Source of the DNA: CAZLKN01 sp964560135
Lineage (GTDB): Bacteria; Actinomycetota; JAICYB01
Assembly (NCBI GenBank): GCA_964560135.1
Contig: CAZLKN010000033.1
Location: 1-35,436, forward strand
Reading direction: 5' to 3'
DNA: 35,436 bases
Shown piece by piece: positions 22,936 to 31,544 of this stretch. A program made the translations under genes and the position numbers. The notes under the pieces are model-generated. The model did not search any database. It was not told the origin of the DNA and saw nothing but the letters and a program-made list of their open reading frames with translations. Each line of letters opens with the position of its first letter. Positions within the stretch are counted from its first letter, which is position 1.

Positions 22936-23481
22936 ATGACGAGGGACCAGGCACTCGCGCTCGTTCGGGACAAGACCGAGAAGGACACCACGGTCCGTCA
23001 CCTGATCTCGGTCGAGGGCATCATGCGCCGCCTCGGCCGGCACTTCGCCGAGGACGAGGACCTGTGGGCCCTGGCCGGCCTCTTCCACGACCTCGATCAG
23101 GACCAGACCCACGACGACCTCGACCGGCACGGCCACCTCACCGCCGAGTGGCTCGCGGAGGCCGGGGTGGACGACCGCGTCGCCAACGCCGCTCTGGCCC
23201 ACGCCCATCCCACCTACCGCACCGACCTGATGTCGCGGTCGATCGTGCACGCCGATGCCCTGTCGGGTCTGCTCGTCGCCTGCGCTCTGGTCCGGCCCGA
23301 GAAGGCTGCGGGGATGAAGGTCTCGTCGGTGCGCAAGAAGCTCAAGGACAAGGCGTTTGCGCCGGGGGTCGCCCGGTCCGACATCCGCGATGTGAGCGAG
23401 GGCATCGGGATCGAGCTCGACGAGTTCATCGCGCTCGGGATCGAGGGTCTCCAGCTCGTTTCCGGCGAGATCGGGCTCTAG
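22936..23481 (+). CDS. HD-domain phosphohydrolase family protein
   Basis: 181 residues. The HD metal-binding pattern is visible: His22 (VRHLISVEGIMRRLG), HD in LAGLFHDLDQDQTHD, further histidines in RHGHLTAEWLAEAG and LAHAHP, and Asp in IVHADALSGLLVA. This resembles the YqeK/HDIG-type hydrolases that act on nucleotides. The C-terminal part is charged (SSVRKKLKDKAF, then IELDEFIALGIEGLQ). The substrate cannot be told from sequence. The next gene starts 7 bases after its stop. Confidence 0.8.
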   Translation: MTRDQALALVRDKTEKDTTVRHLISVEGIMRRLGRHFAEDEDLWALAGLFHDLDQDQTHDDLDRHGHLTAEWLAEAGVDDRVANAALAHAHPTYRTDLMSRSIVHADALSGLLVACALVRPEKAAGMKVSSVRKKLKDKAFAPGVARSDIRDVSEGIGIELDEFIALGIEGLQLVSGEIGL

Positions 23482-23488
23482 CGGCGGC

Positions 23489-23998
23489 GTGAGCGGTCTG
23501 CTGGAGTCCCTGGTCGAGGCCGTTCGGGGGTTGCCCGCGCCGCTGGCGGTCTTCGTGGTGGCCATGGTGCCGATCGCCGAGCTGCGCGGCGCGATCCCGC
23601 TGGCGATCGGGGTGTACGGGATGGCGCCGGCCGAGGCCTTCGTGATCGCGGTCGTCGGCAACCTGCTCCCGGTGCCCGTCATCCTGTTCCTGCTGGATCC
23701 CGTGTCCTCGTGGCTGCGGCGACATTCCAGGCTCTTCGATCGCTTCTTCGAGGCGCTGTTCTCCCGGACCAGGACGAAGTACGGAGAACGCTTCGAGCGG
23801 TACCGCGACTACGCCGTGGTCACGTTCGTGGCGATCCCCCTGCCCCTCACGGGGGCCTGGACGGGTGCGCTCGCCGCGTTCCTGTTCGGGGTCCGTGCCC
23901 GCCGGGCGATCCCGCTGATTGCGGTCGGGATCGCCATCGCGGGATGCATCGTGACCGCCGTGGTTCTGAGCGGGCTTTCGCTCTTCCGCGTGCCTTGA
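23489..23998 (+). CDS. Small multidrug export family membrane protein (PF06695-like)
   Basis: 169 residues from GTG 23489. The family signature is clear: VAMVPIAELRGAIPLAIGVY, then EAFVIAVVGNLLPVPVILF, the cytoplasmic loop FSRTRTKYGERFERYRDYAV, and VAIPLPLTGAWTGALAAFLF. It has about five membrane spans. The 'multidrug export' name is historical, and the transported substrate is not established. It probably forms an operon with the upstream HD gene. Confidence 0.88.
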   Translation: MSGLLESLVEAVRGLPAPLAVFVVAMVPIAELRGAIPLAIGVYGMAPAEAFVIAVVGNLLPVPVILFLLDPVSSWLRRHSRLFDRFFEALFSRTRTKYGERFERYRDYAVVTFVAIPLPLTGAWTGALAAFLFGVRARRAIPLIAVGIAIAGCIVTAVVLSGLSLFRVP

Positions 23999-24035
23999 CC
24001 GGGCGGTGCCGCCCCACGGTTGTCGGTCCCCGACG

Positions 24036-24087
24036 TATCCTGCGGGGCGTGGGTGTGTTTGACAGGTGCCGGCCCCACCCGTAAGAA
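24036..24087 (+). promoter_or_regulatory. Candidate topA promoter region
   Basis: Two possible elements are seen. TATCCT at 24036-24041 could be a -10 box. A perfect TTGACA at 24059-24064 is followed after 17 bases by TAAGAA at 24082-24087, a poor -10. Both lie in the 114-base gap before GTG 24113. Confidence 0.4.
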
Positions 24088-24112
24088 GGGCGCGGCATCG
24101 GGGTGACCAACC

Positions 24113-26639
24113 GTGGCAGAGAAGAAGACGACTACTCCGGCCCGTTCCACGAAGGGCTCCTCCAAGCCGAAGTCCGCATCCAAGGGCTCCGGTCGCCGTG
24201 CTGCGCCCGCGAAATCGACTGCGAAGTCGAAGGCTCCAGCCGCCGGCGGCCACCTCGTGATCGTGGAGTCGCCGGCCAAGGCCAAGACGCTCACCCAGTA
24301 TCTCCAGCCGGTCCTCGGCAAGGGCGTGAAGGTCAAGGCGTCCTACGGGCACGTCCGCGACCTGCCCGAATCCGGCCTCGGCGTCGACGTCGGGCAGGGA
24401 TTCGAGCCCACCTACGAGATACTGGCCCGGGCCAAGAAAGTCGTGTCCGAACTGCGCAGTGCCGCCAAGGGGGTCGAGGGGGTCTGGCTCGCCACCGACC
24501 TCGACCGTGAGGGCGAGGCCATCGCCTGGCACGTCTGCCACGCGCTCGGCCTTGCCAACGGCGAGATCGACGGCCGCGTGCAGCGCGTGACCTTCCCGGA
24601 GATCACCCCCGAGGCGATCGAGGAGGCGTTCCGGCACCCGCGGAGCATCGACGCCCACCTGGTGGACGCCCAGCAGGCCCGGCGGGTCCTCGACCGCCTC
24701 GTGGGCTACAAGCTGTCACCGCTGCTGTGGAAGAAGGTACGCCGGGGGCTGTCCGCCGGCCGGGTGCAGTCGGTGGCCCTGCGCCTGGTGGTCGACCGCG
24801 AGCGCGAGATCGAAGCCTTCGAGACCCAGGAGTACTGGAAGATCGAGGTGCGCCTGGCCACCGAGNNNNNNNNNNNNNNNNNNNNNNNNNNNNNNNNNNN
24901 NNNNNNNNNNNNNNNNNNNNNNNNNNNNNNNNNNNNNNNNNNNNNNNNNNNNNNNNNNNNNNNNNCCGGAGGAGTTCTCCTCGTCGGTGCACTCGATCGA
25001 CGGCAAGAAGGCCGAGATCGGCGACGAGGAGCAGGCCACCGGCCACGTCGATGCCATCCGGGCCGCCGGCCGCTACACGGTCACGGCGGTGCGCCGGCGC
25101 CAGCAGCGCCAGAACCCGCCCCGGCCCTTCATCACCTCTACGCTCCAGCAGGAGGCCTCCAGGAAGCTCGGGTTCTCGGCCCGCCGCACGATGGCTGTGG
25201 CCCAACAGCTCTACGAGGGCATCGAGGTCGGGCCGGAGGGCCCCGTCGGTCTGATCACCTACATGCGAACCGACTCCGTCCACCTGGCCCCCGCGGCCGT
25301 CGAGGAGATCCGTACCTTCGTCCGCGAACGGTTCGGCACCGACTACGTGCCCGACAAGCCCCGGGTCTACCGGTCCAAGAAGGGGGCCCAGGAGGCGCAC
25401 GAGGCGATCCGGCCGACCCACGTGACCCGGACCCCCGACGACCTCAACTCCTATCTCGAACCCGACCAGCTCAAGCTCTACCGGCTGATCTGGGACCGCA
25501 CCCTCGCCTGCCAGATGAAGGAGGCGTTGTTCGACGCCACCTCGGTGGACATCGCCGTCGGCGATCCCACCTCGCCCGGCTACCTGCTCCGCGCCACCGG
25601 ACGGATCATGCTCTTCGACGGCTTCCTGCGCCTGTACCGCGAGGGCCGCGACGACGAGGAAGAGGACGAGGGCGACCGCCGCCTCCCGGAGCTCGTGGAG
25701 GGGCAGTCCGTCGACGTCGTGGACATCCTCCCGACCCAGCACTTCACCCAGCCGCCGCCCCGGTTCACCGAGGCCACGCTGGTCAAGGCCCTCGAGGAGC
25801 ACGGGATCGGCCGTCCGTCCACGTACGCGCCGACCCTGTCGACCCTGGTCGAACGGCAGTACGTCCGCGTCGAGCAGCGACGAATCTTCCCGGAGGACAT
25901 CGGGATGGTGGTCACCGATCTGCTGGTCGAGCACTTCCCCCAGATCGTCGACGTGAAATTCACCGCCGGGATGGAGGAGGACCTCGACGAGATCGCCCTC
26001 GGCCGCAAGGACTGGCCCGAGGTCCTGCGGGAGTTCTACGACCCCTTCGAGCGTCTGCTCGAGAAGAAGGACAAGGAGATCAACCGCGAGGACCTGATCA
26101 AGGAGACCACCGAGGAGCTGTGCCCGAAGTGCGAAGGCCCGATGATCGTGAAGCTGGGCCGGTTCGGGAAGTTCCTGTCCTGCGCCAACTATCCGGAGTG
26201 CAAGGGCACCAAGCCCATGGAGGGTACCGCGCGCCCGGAGCCCAAGGAGGTCCCCGGGGAGTTGTGCGAGGAGTGTGGCGCGCCGATGCTGCTCAAATAC
26301 GGGCGCCGGGGGGAGTTCCTCGGCTGCTCCCGCTATCCCGACTGCAAGCACACGCGCCCGAAGACGATCGGTGGGTCGTGTCCGCAGTGCGGCGAGGGCA
26401 AGATCGCCGAACGCCGTACCAAGCGCGGAAAGGCCTTCTACGGCTGTACCCGGTACCCCGACTGCGACTACGCGTTGTGGGTCCGTCCGGCGGAGCAGCC
26501 CTGCCCGAAGTGCGGGGGCACCATGACCCTGGACGCCGAGCGCGGAGCCGTCTGCCTGTCCTGCGGCGAGGCGACCGAGATCCCGGGCGCCGAACCGGCG
26601 GCGGGCGACGCGTCCTCGGGGGACGCGTCTTCTGGATAG
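24113..26639 (+). CDS. topA: DNA topoisomerase I, interrupted by an assembly gap
   Basis: Type IA topoisomerase, which relaxes negative supercoils. GTG 24113 is followed by a Lys/Ala-rich extension of about 40 residues, then the Toprim domain (LVIVESPAKAKTLTQYL, with the acidic motif WLATDLDREGEAIAWHV). The catalytic tyrosine is in LITYMRTDS (codon 25260-25262). The C-terminus carries four zinc ribbons (CPKCEGPM...CANYPEC, CEECGAPM...CSRYPDC, CPQCGEG...CTRYPDC, CPKCGGTM...CLSC). A run of N at 24866-24965 falls in the middle: 251 codons precede it and 557 follow. The two halves are in different frames across the 100 placeholder bases, but both begin and end on whole codons, so the true missing length should be a multiple of three. 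The gene itself is probably intact. Confidence 0.95.
24866..24965. other. Assembly gap (100 N)
   Basis: Exactly 100 undetermined bases inside topA, the usual placeholder for a scaffold join of unknown size. The flanking sequence encodes EVRLATE on the left and PEEFSSSVHSIDG on the right. Comparison with the usual layout of the family suggests that only a short piece is missing. Confidence 0.99.
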
Positions 26640-26656
26640 ATGACCCGGACACGCAG

Positions 26657-28054
26657 ATGACCGGGGGGCCCGAGGGGTCGGCGTCGGCGAACGGGGGGGC
26701 CGGACCACGGCCCGACCCGGGGGTGCCTGCGCCGCCCGACCCCAACGCCGTTCCCACCGAACGGAACCGCAGTCCGTACGCCTCGGTCCTGCGGCTGCGC
26801 AACTTCCGGCGGCTTTGGCTGGGGATGGGCATCTCGAGCCTGGGTGACTGGATCGGGCTTTTCGCGCTGCTGTCGATCACCAACCGGCTGGCCCCCGGCA
26901 ACACACTCGCGATCGGCGGGCTGATGATCTTCCGGATGCTGCCGGCCTTCATCGTGGGTCCGATTGCAGGGGTGCTCCTGGACCGCATCGACCGGCGCAA
27001 AGCCATGGTCGTCAGCGATATCATCCGGGCGATCCTGATCGCGTCGATCCCCTTCTCCCGTACCCTGCCGACCCTCTACACCATCTCCTTCCTGCTGGAG
27101 ACGATCGCGCTCATATGGATGCCCGCGAAGGACGCGCTGATCCCGAACATCGTCCCCAGGCGGTGGCTCGTGGCAGCCAACTCGCTGACGATGTTCACGA
27201 CCTACGGGGTGTTCCCCGTCGGCGCGCTGGTGTTCACCGGACTCGTGGGCGTCGGCGCGGCGCTGGACGGCCAGCTCGGCACGTTCGGGGGCCTGGCGTT
27301 CAGCCAGGAGAACCTCGCCCTGTGGATCAACACCCTGTCGTTCATCGCCTCCGCTGTGATCATCTCCCGGTTGCGGTTCCCGGTGATCCCCAAACGGAAG
27401 CGGTCGATCCGGCTCCGGGTGCTCTGGGATGAGGTCGTCGAGGGTCTCCGGTACCTACGGGACCGCAGCGAGGTGGCCCGGGTCATGCGCATCATCGGCG
27501 TGGCTCTCGCCGGTGGAGCAGTCGTGTTCTCCCTGGGGGCTCCGTACACTACGGAGATCCTCCAGGGCGGCACGCGGGGATTCGGGGGTATCGTCGCCGC
27601 GCTGGGCACGGGGATGGGACTCGGGGTGCTGCTGCTCGGGTTCGTCGGCGACCGGCTCCCGAAGGCGTGGATCTCGGCCGCAGCCGTCACGGCGGGCGGC
27701 GTGATGCTCGTGGCGGTGTCGGTGGTGTCCGAGCTGGCGACGGCCCTGGTCCTCGCCGGGCTGTTCGGTGCCTGCGGGGGCGTGGCCTACGCCACCGGGT
27801 TCGCACTGATCCAGGAGAAGGTGACCGACGCCATGCGGGGACGTACCTTCGCCTCCGTGCAGATCGTGATCCGCGTCTCCCTGTTCGTGTCGTTGGTCGC
27901 CTTCCCGGCCCTCGCCCAGCTCTTCGCGACAAGCCTGTTCACCGGGACCACGGAGGGCGGGATCCGGCTGTCGATGGCCGTCGGTGGATTCATCACCTGC
28001 GCTGCCGGTGCTCTCGGTGCCCTGGACGTGTACCGGGGACGGATCGACCCGTGA
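26657..28054 (+). CDS. MFS transporter
   Basis: 465 residues from ATG 26657, 17 bases after the topA stop. A Pro/Gly-rich N-terminus of about 35 residues precedes about 12 hydrophobic spans. The MFS_3 (enterobactin-exporter-like) layout is visible: LRNFRRLWLGMGISSLGDWI, the loop GVLLDRIDRRKAMVVSDIIR, and LIQEKVTDAMRGRTFASVQI near the C-terminus. It is probably a proton-driven exporter; the substrate is unknown. It overlaps holB by GTGA, so the two are translationally coupled, presumably within a topA-MFS-holB transcript. Confidence 0.88.
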   Translation: MTGGPEGSASANGGAGPRPDPGVPAPPDPNAVPTERNRSPYASVLRLRNFRRLWLGMGISSLGDWIGLFALLSITNRLAPGNTLAIGGLMIFRMLPAFIVGPIAGVLLDRIDRRKAMVVSDIIRAILIASIPFSRTLPTLYTISFLLETIALIWMPAKDALIPNIVPRRWLVAANSLTMFTTYGVFPVGALVFTGLVGVGAALDGQLGTFGGLAFSQENLALWINTLSFIASAVIISRLRFPVIPKRKRSIRLRVLWDEVVEGLRYLRDRSEVARVMRIIGVALAGGAVVFSLGAPYTTEILQGGTRGFGGIVAALGTGMGLGVLLLGFVGDRLPKAWISAAAVTAGGVMLVAVSVVSELATALVLAGLFGACGGVAYATGFALIQEKVTDAMRGRTFASVQIVIRVSLFVSLVAFPALAQLFATSLFTGTTEGGIRLSMAVGGFITCAAGALGALDVYRGRIDP

Positions 28055-29163
28055 GCGTCTGGTCGGGCTCGGCCGCGGAGATCGGACCCTCCGAGCTGCT
28101 CCGCCGGGACGTCACCTCGGACCGCGTCGCGCACGCCTACCTGTTCACCGGCGGGGGAGCCACGCCGCTGCGCGTGGCGCTGCGGTTCGCCGCCGCCGTG
28201 CTCTGCTCCGACGACGGCTGCGGTACCTGCGACACGTGCCTGCGGGTCCTCAGGATGGCCCACCCGGACGTCGAGACCATCGAACCTGCGGGGACGCAGT
28301 TGCTCGTCGAGCAGGTTCGCGAGGTGGTGCGCGCGGCGTGGCGAAGGCCGGTCGCCGGGCCGCGGCGGGTGATCGTGGTCGAGGGTGCCGACCGGATGAA
28401 CCCCAACGCCCAGAACGCCTTCCTGAAGGCCCTCGAGGAGCCGCCGGCGTCCACCACGATCGTCCTCATCGCGCCGAGTGCCGAGTCGCTGCTCGAGACC
28501 GTCCGCTCGCGCTGCCGGGAGATGGTGTTCCGTCCCCCGTCGGTCGCCGAGGTCGCCGCGGCACTCGCGGACCGCGGCGTCGCAGACGACGACGCCCGGA
28601 GATGGGCGGTGGTGGGCGGTGGGTCCGAGCGCGCCGAGGAGCTCGCGACGGATGCGGACGCCCGTGCCCGCCGCGAGCGCGTCGTGGCCTGGACGCTGGA
28701 TCCGGCGCGTGATCCCGGCGAGGCCCTGGACCGGGCCGCACAGTTCGCGGCGGACGCGAAGGCGATCCGGGAACGCGTGAGCGAGGAGCACAAGGAGCAC
28801 CTCGCCGAGTACGCCGACTGGTACCGGGAGGCCAAGAAGGCCGCCGACGACCGTCTGCGCCGCGAGCAGCGGCGCGCCGAGCAGGCGGCGCTGGAGGCCT
28901 CGCTGGACGACGTGTCCTCGGTGCTGCGCGACCTGCTGGCGGCGTCCGCGGACCCGCTGACACCGCTGCTGAACGTCGACTTCCGGGACGCGATCGTGGA
29001 CCGGGCCGGCACGCTTCACCCGGACTCGGCCCCCGGGGTGGTCGCCTGCCTCGGGGAGGTGGAGCGCTGCCGCCGCCGGCTGCGCGCGAACGCCAACGTC
29101 CTGCTCACGGTGGAGCGCGTGTTCCTCGCACTCGAGCGGCATCTCGGGTCCTCACGCACCTGA
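28051..29163 (+). CDS. holB: DNA polymerase III subunit delta'
   Basis: 370 residues. The AAA+ fold of the clamp-loader delta' subunit is seen in HAYLFTGGGATPLRVALRFA, a zinc-binding module with CSDDGCGTCDTC, the Walker-B-region equivalent RRVIVVEGADRMNPNAQNAF, LKALEEPPASTTIVLIA, and the sensor SRC motif (VRSRCREMVF). The P-loop lacks the GKT residues, as expected for delta', which does not hydrolyse ATP. The C-terminal half (from about residue 200) has a charged helical stretch (KEHLAEYADWYREAKKAADD) typical of actinobacterial versions. It works with DnaX and HolA to load the sliding clamp. Confidence 0.9.
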   Translation: MSVWSGSAAEIGPSELLRRDVTSDRVAHAYLFTGGGATPLRVALRFAAAVLCSDDGCGTCDTCLRVLRMAHPDVETIEPAGTQLLVEQVREVVRAAWRRPVAGPRRVIVVEGADRMNPNAQNAFLKALEEPPASTTIVLIAPSAESLLETVRSRCREMVFRPPSVAEVAAALADRGVADDDARRWAVVGGGSERAEELATDADARARRERVVAWTLDPARDPGEALDRAAQFAADAKAIRERVSEEHKEHLAEYADWYREAKKAADDRLRREQRRAEQAALEASLDDVSSVLRDLLAASADPLTPLLNVDFRDAIVDRAGTLHPDSAPGVVACLGEVERCRRRLRANANVLLTVERVFLALERHLGSSRT

Positions 29164-29186
29164 CGCCGTTCCGGGAAGTGCTCTGC

Positions 29187-29192
29187 TACCAT
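29187..29192 (+). promoter_or_regulatory. Extended -10 element (TGC-TACCAT) of the tRNA gene
   Basis: TACCAT preceded by TGN lies 11 bases before the first base of the tRNA, a suitable distance for a start near the mature 5' end. The -35 region is poor. Confidence 0.45.
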
Positions 29193-29203
29193 CGGAGGCC
29201 GTC

Positions 29204-29275
29204 GCCGGAGTAGCTCAGGGGCAGAGCAGCTCATTCGTAATGAGCAGGCCGGGGGTTCAAATCCCCCCTCCGGCT
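29204..29275 (+). tRNA. tRNA-Thr (anticodon CGT)
   Basis: All arms fold. The acceptor GCCGGAG (29204-29210) pairs with CTCCGGC (29268-29274), discriminator T at 29275. The D stem is GCTC/GAGC. The anticodon stem is GCTCA/TGAGC with loop TTCGTAA (anticodon CGT at 29236-29238), which reads ACG. The T arm is GGGGG-TTCAAAT-CCCCC. The CCA end is not encoded. It lies between holB and the PDZ-TPR gene. Confidence 0.97.
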
Positions 29276-29324
29276 CTCCGGTTCACCCCGCACCGACAGC
29301 CTGCCGGAACCCGTGTCGGTCATG

Positions 29325-29330
29325 TACGCT
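29325..29330 (+). promoter_or_regulatory. Leaderless-type -10 element TACGCT for the 29338 gene
   Basis: TANNNT lies exactly 7 bases before GTG 29338, with no ribosome binding site between. It has the same geometry as the element at 22923. Confidence 0.5.
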
Positions 29331-29337
29331 CTAGCGC

Positions 29338-30441
29338 GTGGATCGCTACCCCTCCCCGCTGCGGTGGTGCCTCGCCGCATCCGTGCTCGTTGCGCTCGTC
29401 GCCACGGGCTGCACCCGCAACGGCGGCAACGACATCGATGATCTCCGGCGGGAGCTCGAGGACAACGGGGACGACAACGCTGCGGCGCGTGTGGAGCCTC
29501 CTCCCGCCGCCGATCCGTCGCTGACGGCCCGCGTCGGACTCATCCTCGCCACGAACTCGCGCAGCTTCGGCCGCATAATGGACGCCGCCGGCGACGCCGG
29601 TGTGGTCGTGCTCTTCAGCCAGCCCGGGGGCCCGGCGGAAGACGCGGGTCTTGAACGGGGACACGTGATCACGGCGGTGGACGGCGAGGCATCGACGAAC
29701 GCCGAGCGTGGGGTGGTCCAGCTCCGGTCACGGCCCGGCCAGGAGCGCACGCTCTCTGTGGTGCGGCCCGACGGGAGCCGGGACGAGGTGACCGTCGATG
29801 CGGAGGTACCCGGCCCGGTGGATCTGCGTGAGCTGTACGGTCCGATGATCGAGCAGGACCCCGACGACCCCATCCTGCGTTTCCTGCGGGCCCAGACCCC
29901 CGGCACCTTCGAAGAGGTGAAGGCGGACGTGGATCACGCCGTCGAGGTGGCTCCGGGGTTCGTGGAGGCGATCAGCCTCCGGGCCGAGCATCTCTGGAAC
30001 CGGGCGCGGCAGGTCGAGGACACCGCCCAGGTCGAGCAGCTGCGCGACGCAGCCATGACCGACTGGAACCTCGCGCTGCGTCTCGATCCGCTCAACACCC
30101 GGGTGCTCGTCTCGCGGGCCCAGGCGCTGGCCCAGGTGGGCAACGCCGCTTCGGCCAAGCGCGACGCGGAGAAGGCACGCACCTCGGATCCCGGCTTCCC
30201 GGGGGCCCACTACGCACACGCGCTGGCGGATTTCCGGCTCGGGCAGCACCAGCAGGCGGCTGCGCCGGTCCGTCGGGCGATCGACCTGAATCCCTACGAC
30301 GTCCGCTACTACGAGCTGCTGGGCGCGGTCTTCGTCCGCTTGGAGGAGCGGGAGAAGTGCACCGCGACGATCGAGGCCATCATCGACCTGGTCGACCAGC
30401 CCGCGGCACGCGAACGCATGCTCAGGATCTGTGGCGCCTGA
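29338..30441 (+). CDS. Lipoprotein with PDZ domain and TPR repeats
   Basis: 367 residues. The N-terminus is a lipoprotein signal with lipobox VATG|C25, so the protein is anchored on the outer face of the membrane. A PDZ-like domain spans about 60-155 (VVLFSQPGGPAEDAGLERGH, VITAVDGEASTNAERGVVQL). TPR-like helix pairs occupy about 180-360 (LDPLNTRVLVSRAQALAQVG, FPGAHYAHALADFRLGQHQQ, LNPYDVRYYELLGAVF). No protease active site is present, so it is a binding or scaffolding protein and not an HtrA enzyme. A partner cannot be inferred. Confidence 0.8.
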   Translation: MDRYPSPLRWCLAASVLVALVATGCTRNGGNDIDDLRRELEDNGDDNAAARVEPPPAADPSLTARVGLILATNSRSFGRIMDAAGDAGVVVLFSQPGGPAEDAGLERGHVITAVDGEASTNAERGVVQLRSRPGQERTLSVVRPDGSRDEVTVDAEVPGPVDLRELYGPMIEQDPDDPILRFLRAQTPGTFEEVKADVDHAVEVAPGFVEAISLRAEHLWNRARQVEDTAQVEQLRDAAMTDWNLALRLDPLNTRVLVSRAQALAQVGNAASAKRDAEKARTSDPGFPGAHYAHALADFRLGQHQQAAAPVRRAIDLNPYDVRYYELLGAVFVRLEEREKCTATIEAIIDLVDQPAARERMLRICGA

Positions 30442-30525
30442 CGCGGACCTCGTGGCGGGCTCGCCCGCCGATCTGCGACCATTCCTGGCATCATCGTCTC
30501 GAGCGCGACCGTCGACGGAGGGATC

Positions 30526-31542
30526 ATGAGGTATCGGTTCGTTCTGGCTTCCTTGACCGGGGCGGGGGTCCTGGCGGCACCGTCGATCGCGGCGGCGCAG
30601 GAGCCGGGTGAGTTCGAGCCCATCCTGAACTGGGTGTTCATCCTGTCGCTCATCGTCTTGGCCGGGTTCGTGATCTTCTGCGGCTTCGCGCTCGTCTACT
30701 ACCTCCTGGCTGTGGTGGCGCGGAACCGCCGGTACGCGAGCCAGGCCGTGGCCGCGGCGGCCACCGCCACGACCGGTGGACGCGCACCAGCAGCGGCGGC
30801 GGCCCCCGCAGCCGCTCCCGCGCAGGCGGCTCCCGCCCAGACGGCTCCCGCGCAGGTGGCTCCCGCGCAGGCGGCTCCCGCGCAGGCCCCCCCTGCGGAG
30901 CCGGCTCCCACACCCGCTGCGCCCACGGAGGCCGAACCGGCCCCCGCGGCACAGCCCGCCCCCGCACCATCCGAGACGGCCGGCGCACCCGCCGGTGGGG
31001 TTCCGAAGATCGATCCGATGAGCTTGCCGGACGGGATCGACGCCGTGGCCCGGGGACGCCTCAAGAAGCTCGCCGTCCTGCAGGAGCGGGGCCAGGCCCC
31101 GCCCGCGGCGCTGATCGAGGAGCTGAAGCCGATCCTCGAGGAGATGGCGGGCGGACCGATCGACGTGGCGGCGGCCACCTCGGCGCCCGCAGCCGCCCCC
31201 GCACCACCCGCCGAGGCCGAGCAACCGGCCCCCGCGGAGCCTGCCCCCGCCGAACCCGAGGCAGCCCCGGCGGAATCCGCGGCGGCCCCCGCAGAGAGTA
31301 CGCCGGCGGAACAGGCCGCTCCGGCGGAACAGGCCGCTCCCGCGGAAGAGCCGGCACCGGCTCCCGCTGCCGATACCGGAGGGCTTCCCCGGATCGACCC
31401 CATGAACCTGCCGGACGGGATCGACGCCGTGGCCCGGGGTCGCCTCAAGAAGCTCGCGATCTTCCAGGAGCGGGGCCAGGCGCCTCCCGCCGATCTGGTG
31501 GAGTCGCTCAAGCCGATCCTCGACCAGATGAAGGGGTCCTGA
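30526..31542 (+). CDS. Ala/Pro-rich membrane protein with a duplicated 50-residue module
   Basis: 338 residues. The signal peptide ends near AAA|QEP (residue 24/25). One strong span follows at about 36-63 (VFILSLIVLAGFVIFCGFAL), so with the signal cleaved the C-terminal part faces the cytoplasm. Two Ala/Pro-rich linkers (about 78-157 and 209-285, with APAQ and PAEQA units) alternate with two nearly identical modules at 158-208 and 286-337. Each module reads PDGIDAVARGRLKKLA, then QERGQAPP and a LKPILxxM helix. The helical, charged module slightly resembles SHOCT-type tails but is not that family as far as can be seen. GGAGGG lies 3 bases before ATG 30526. Function unknown. Confidence 0.65.
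   Translation: MRYRFVLASLTGAGVLAAPSIAAAQEPGEFEPILNWVFILSLIVLAGFVIFCGFALVYYLLAVVARNRRYASQAVAAAATATTGGRAPAAAAAPAAAPAQAAPAQTAPAQVAPAQAAPAQAPPAEPAPTPAAPTEAEPAPAAQPAPAPSETAGAPAGGVPKIDPMSLPDGIDAVARGRLKKLAVLQERGQAPPAALIEELKPILEEMAGGPIDVAAATSAPAAAPAPPAEAEQPAPAEPAPAEPEAAPAESAAAPAESTPAEQAAPAEQAAPAEEPAPAPAADTGGLPRIDPMNLPDGIDAVARGRLKKLAIFQERGQAPPADLVESLKPILDQMKGS
31010..31520 (+). repeat. Direct repeat of the 50-residue module within the 30526 gene
   Basis: The stretches at about 31006-31130 and 31390-31520 share long identical runs, for example GACGGGATCGACGCCGTGGC and CAGGAGCGGGGCCAGGC. The near-identity at DNA level, not only protein level, suggests recent duplication or gene conversion. Confidence 0.7.
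31531..31536 (+). promoter_or_regulatory. Ribosome binding site AAGGGG supporting a CTG start at 31545
   Basis: AAGGGG lies 8 bases before CTG 31545, inside the last codons of the previous gene. The codons between 31545 and the first ATG (31602) encode sequence that fits the start of the metalloprotease family. Confidence 0.4.
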
Positions 31543-31544
31543 CC

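Noticed and set aside
24603..26708. 701-codon minus-strand frame opposite topA, running through the N gap
   Set aside because: Shadow of topA, which has clear catalytic and zinc motifs on the plus strand.
24113..28054. Apparent single frame joining topA and the MFS gene
   Set aside because: It arises because the 100-base placeholder shifts topA into the MFS frame; the true topA frame stops at 26639.
28051..28210. Degenerate P-loop of HolB as a sign of a broken gene
   Set aside because: Loss of the Walker lysine is normal for the delta' subunit of the clamp loader.
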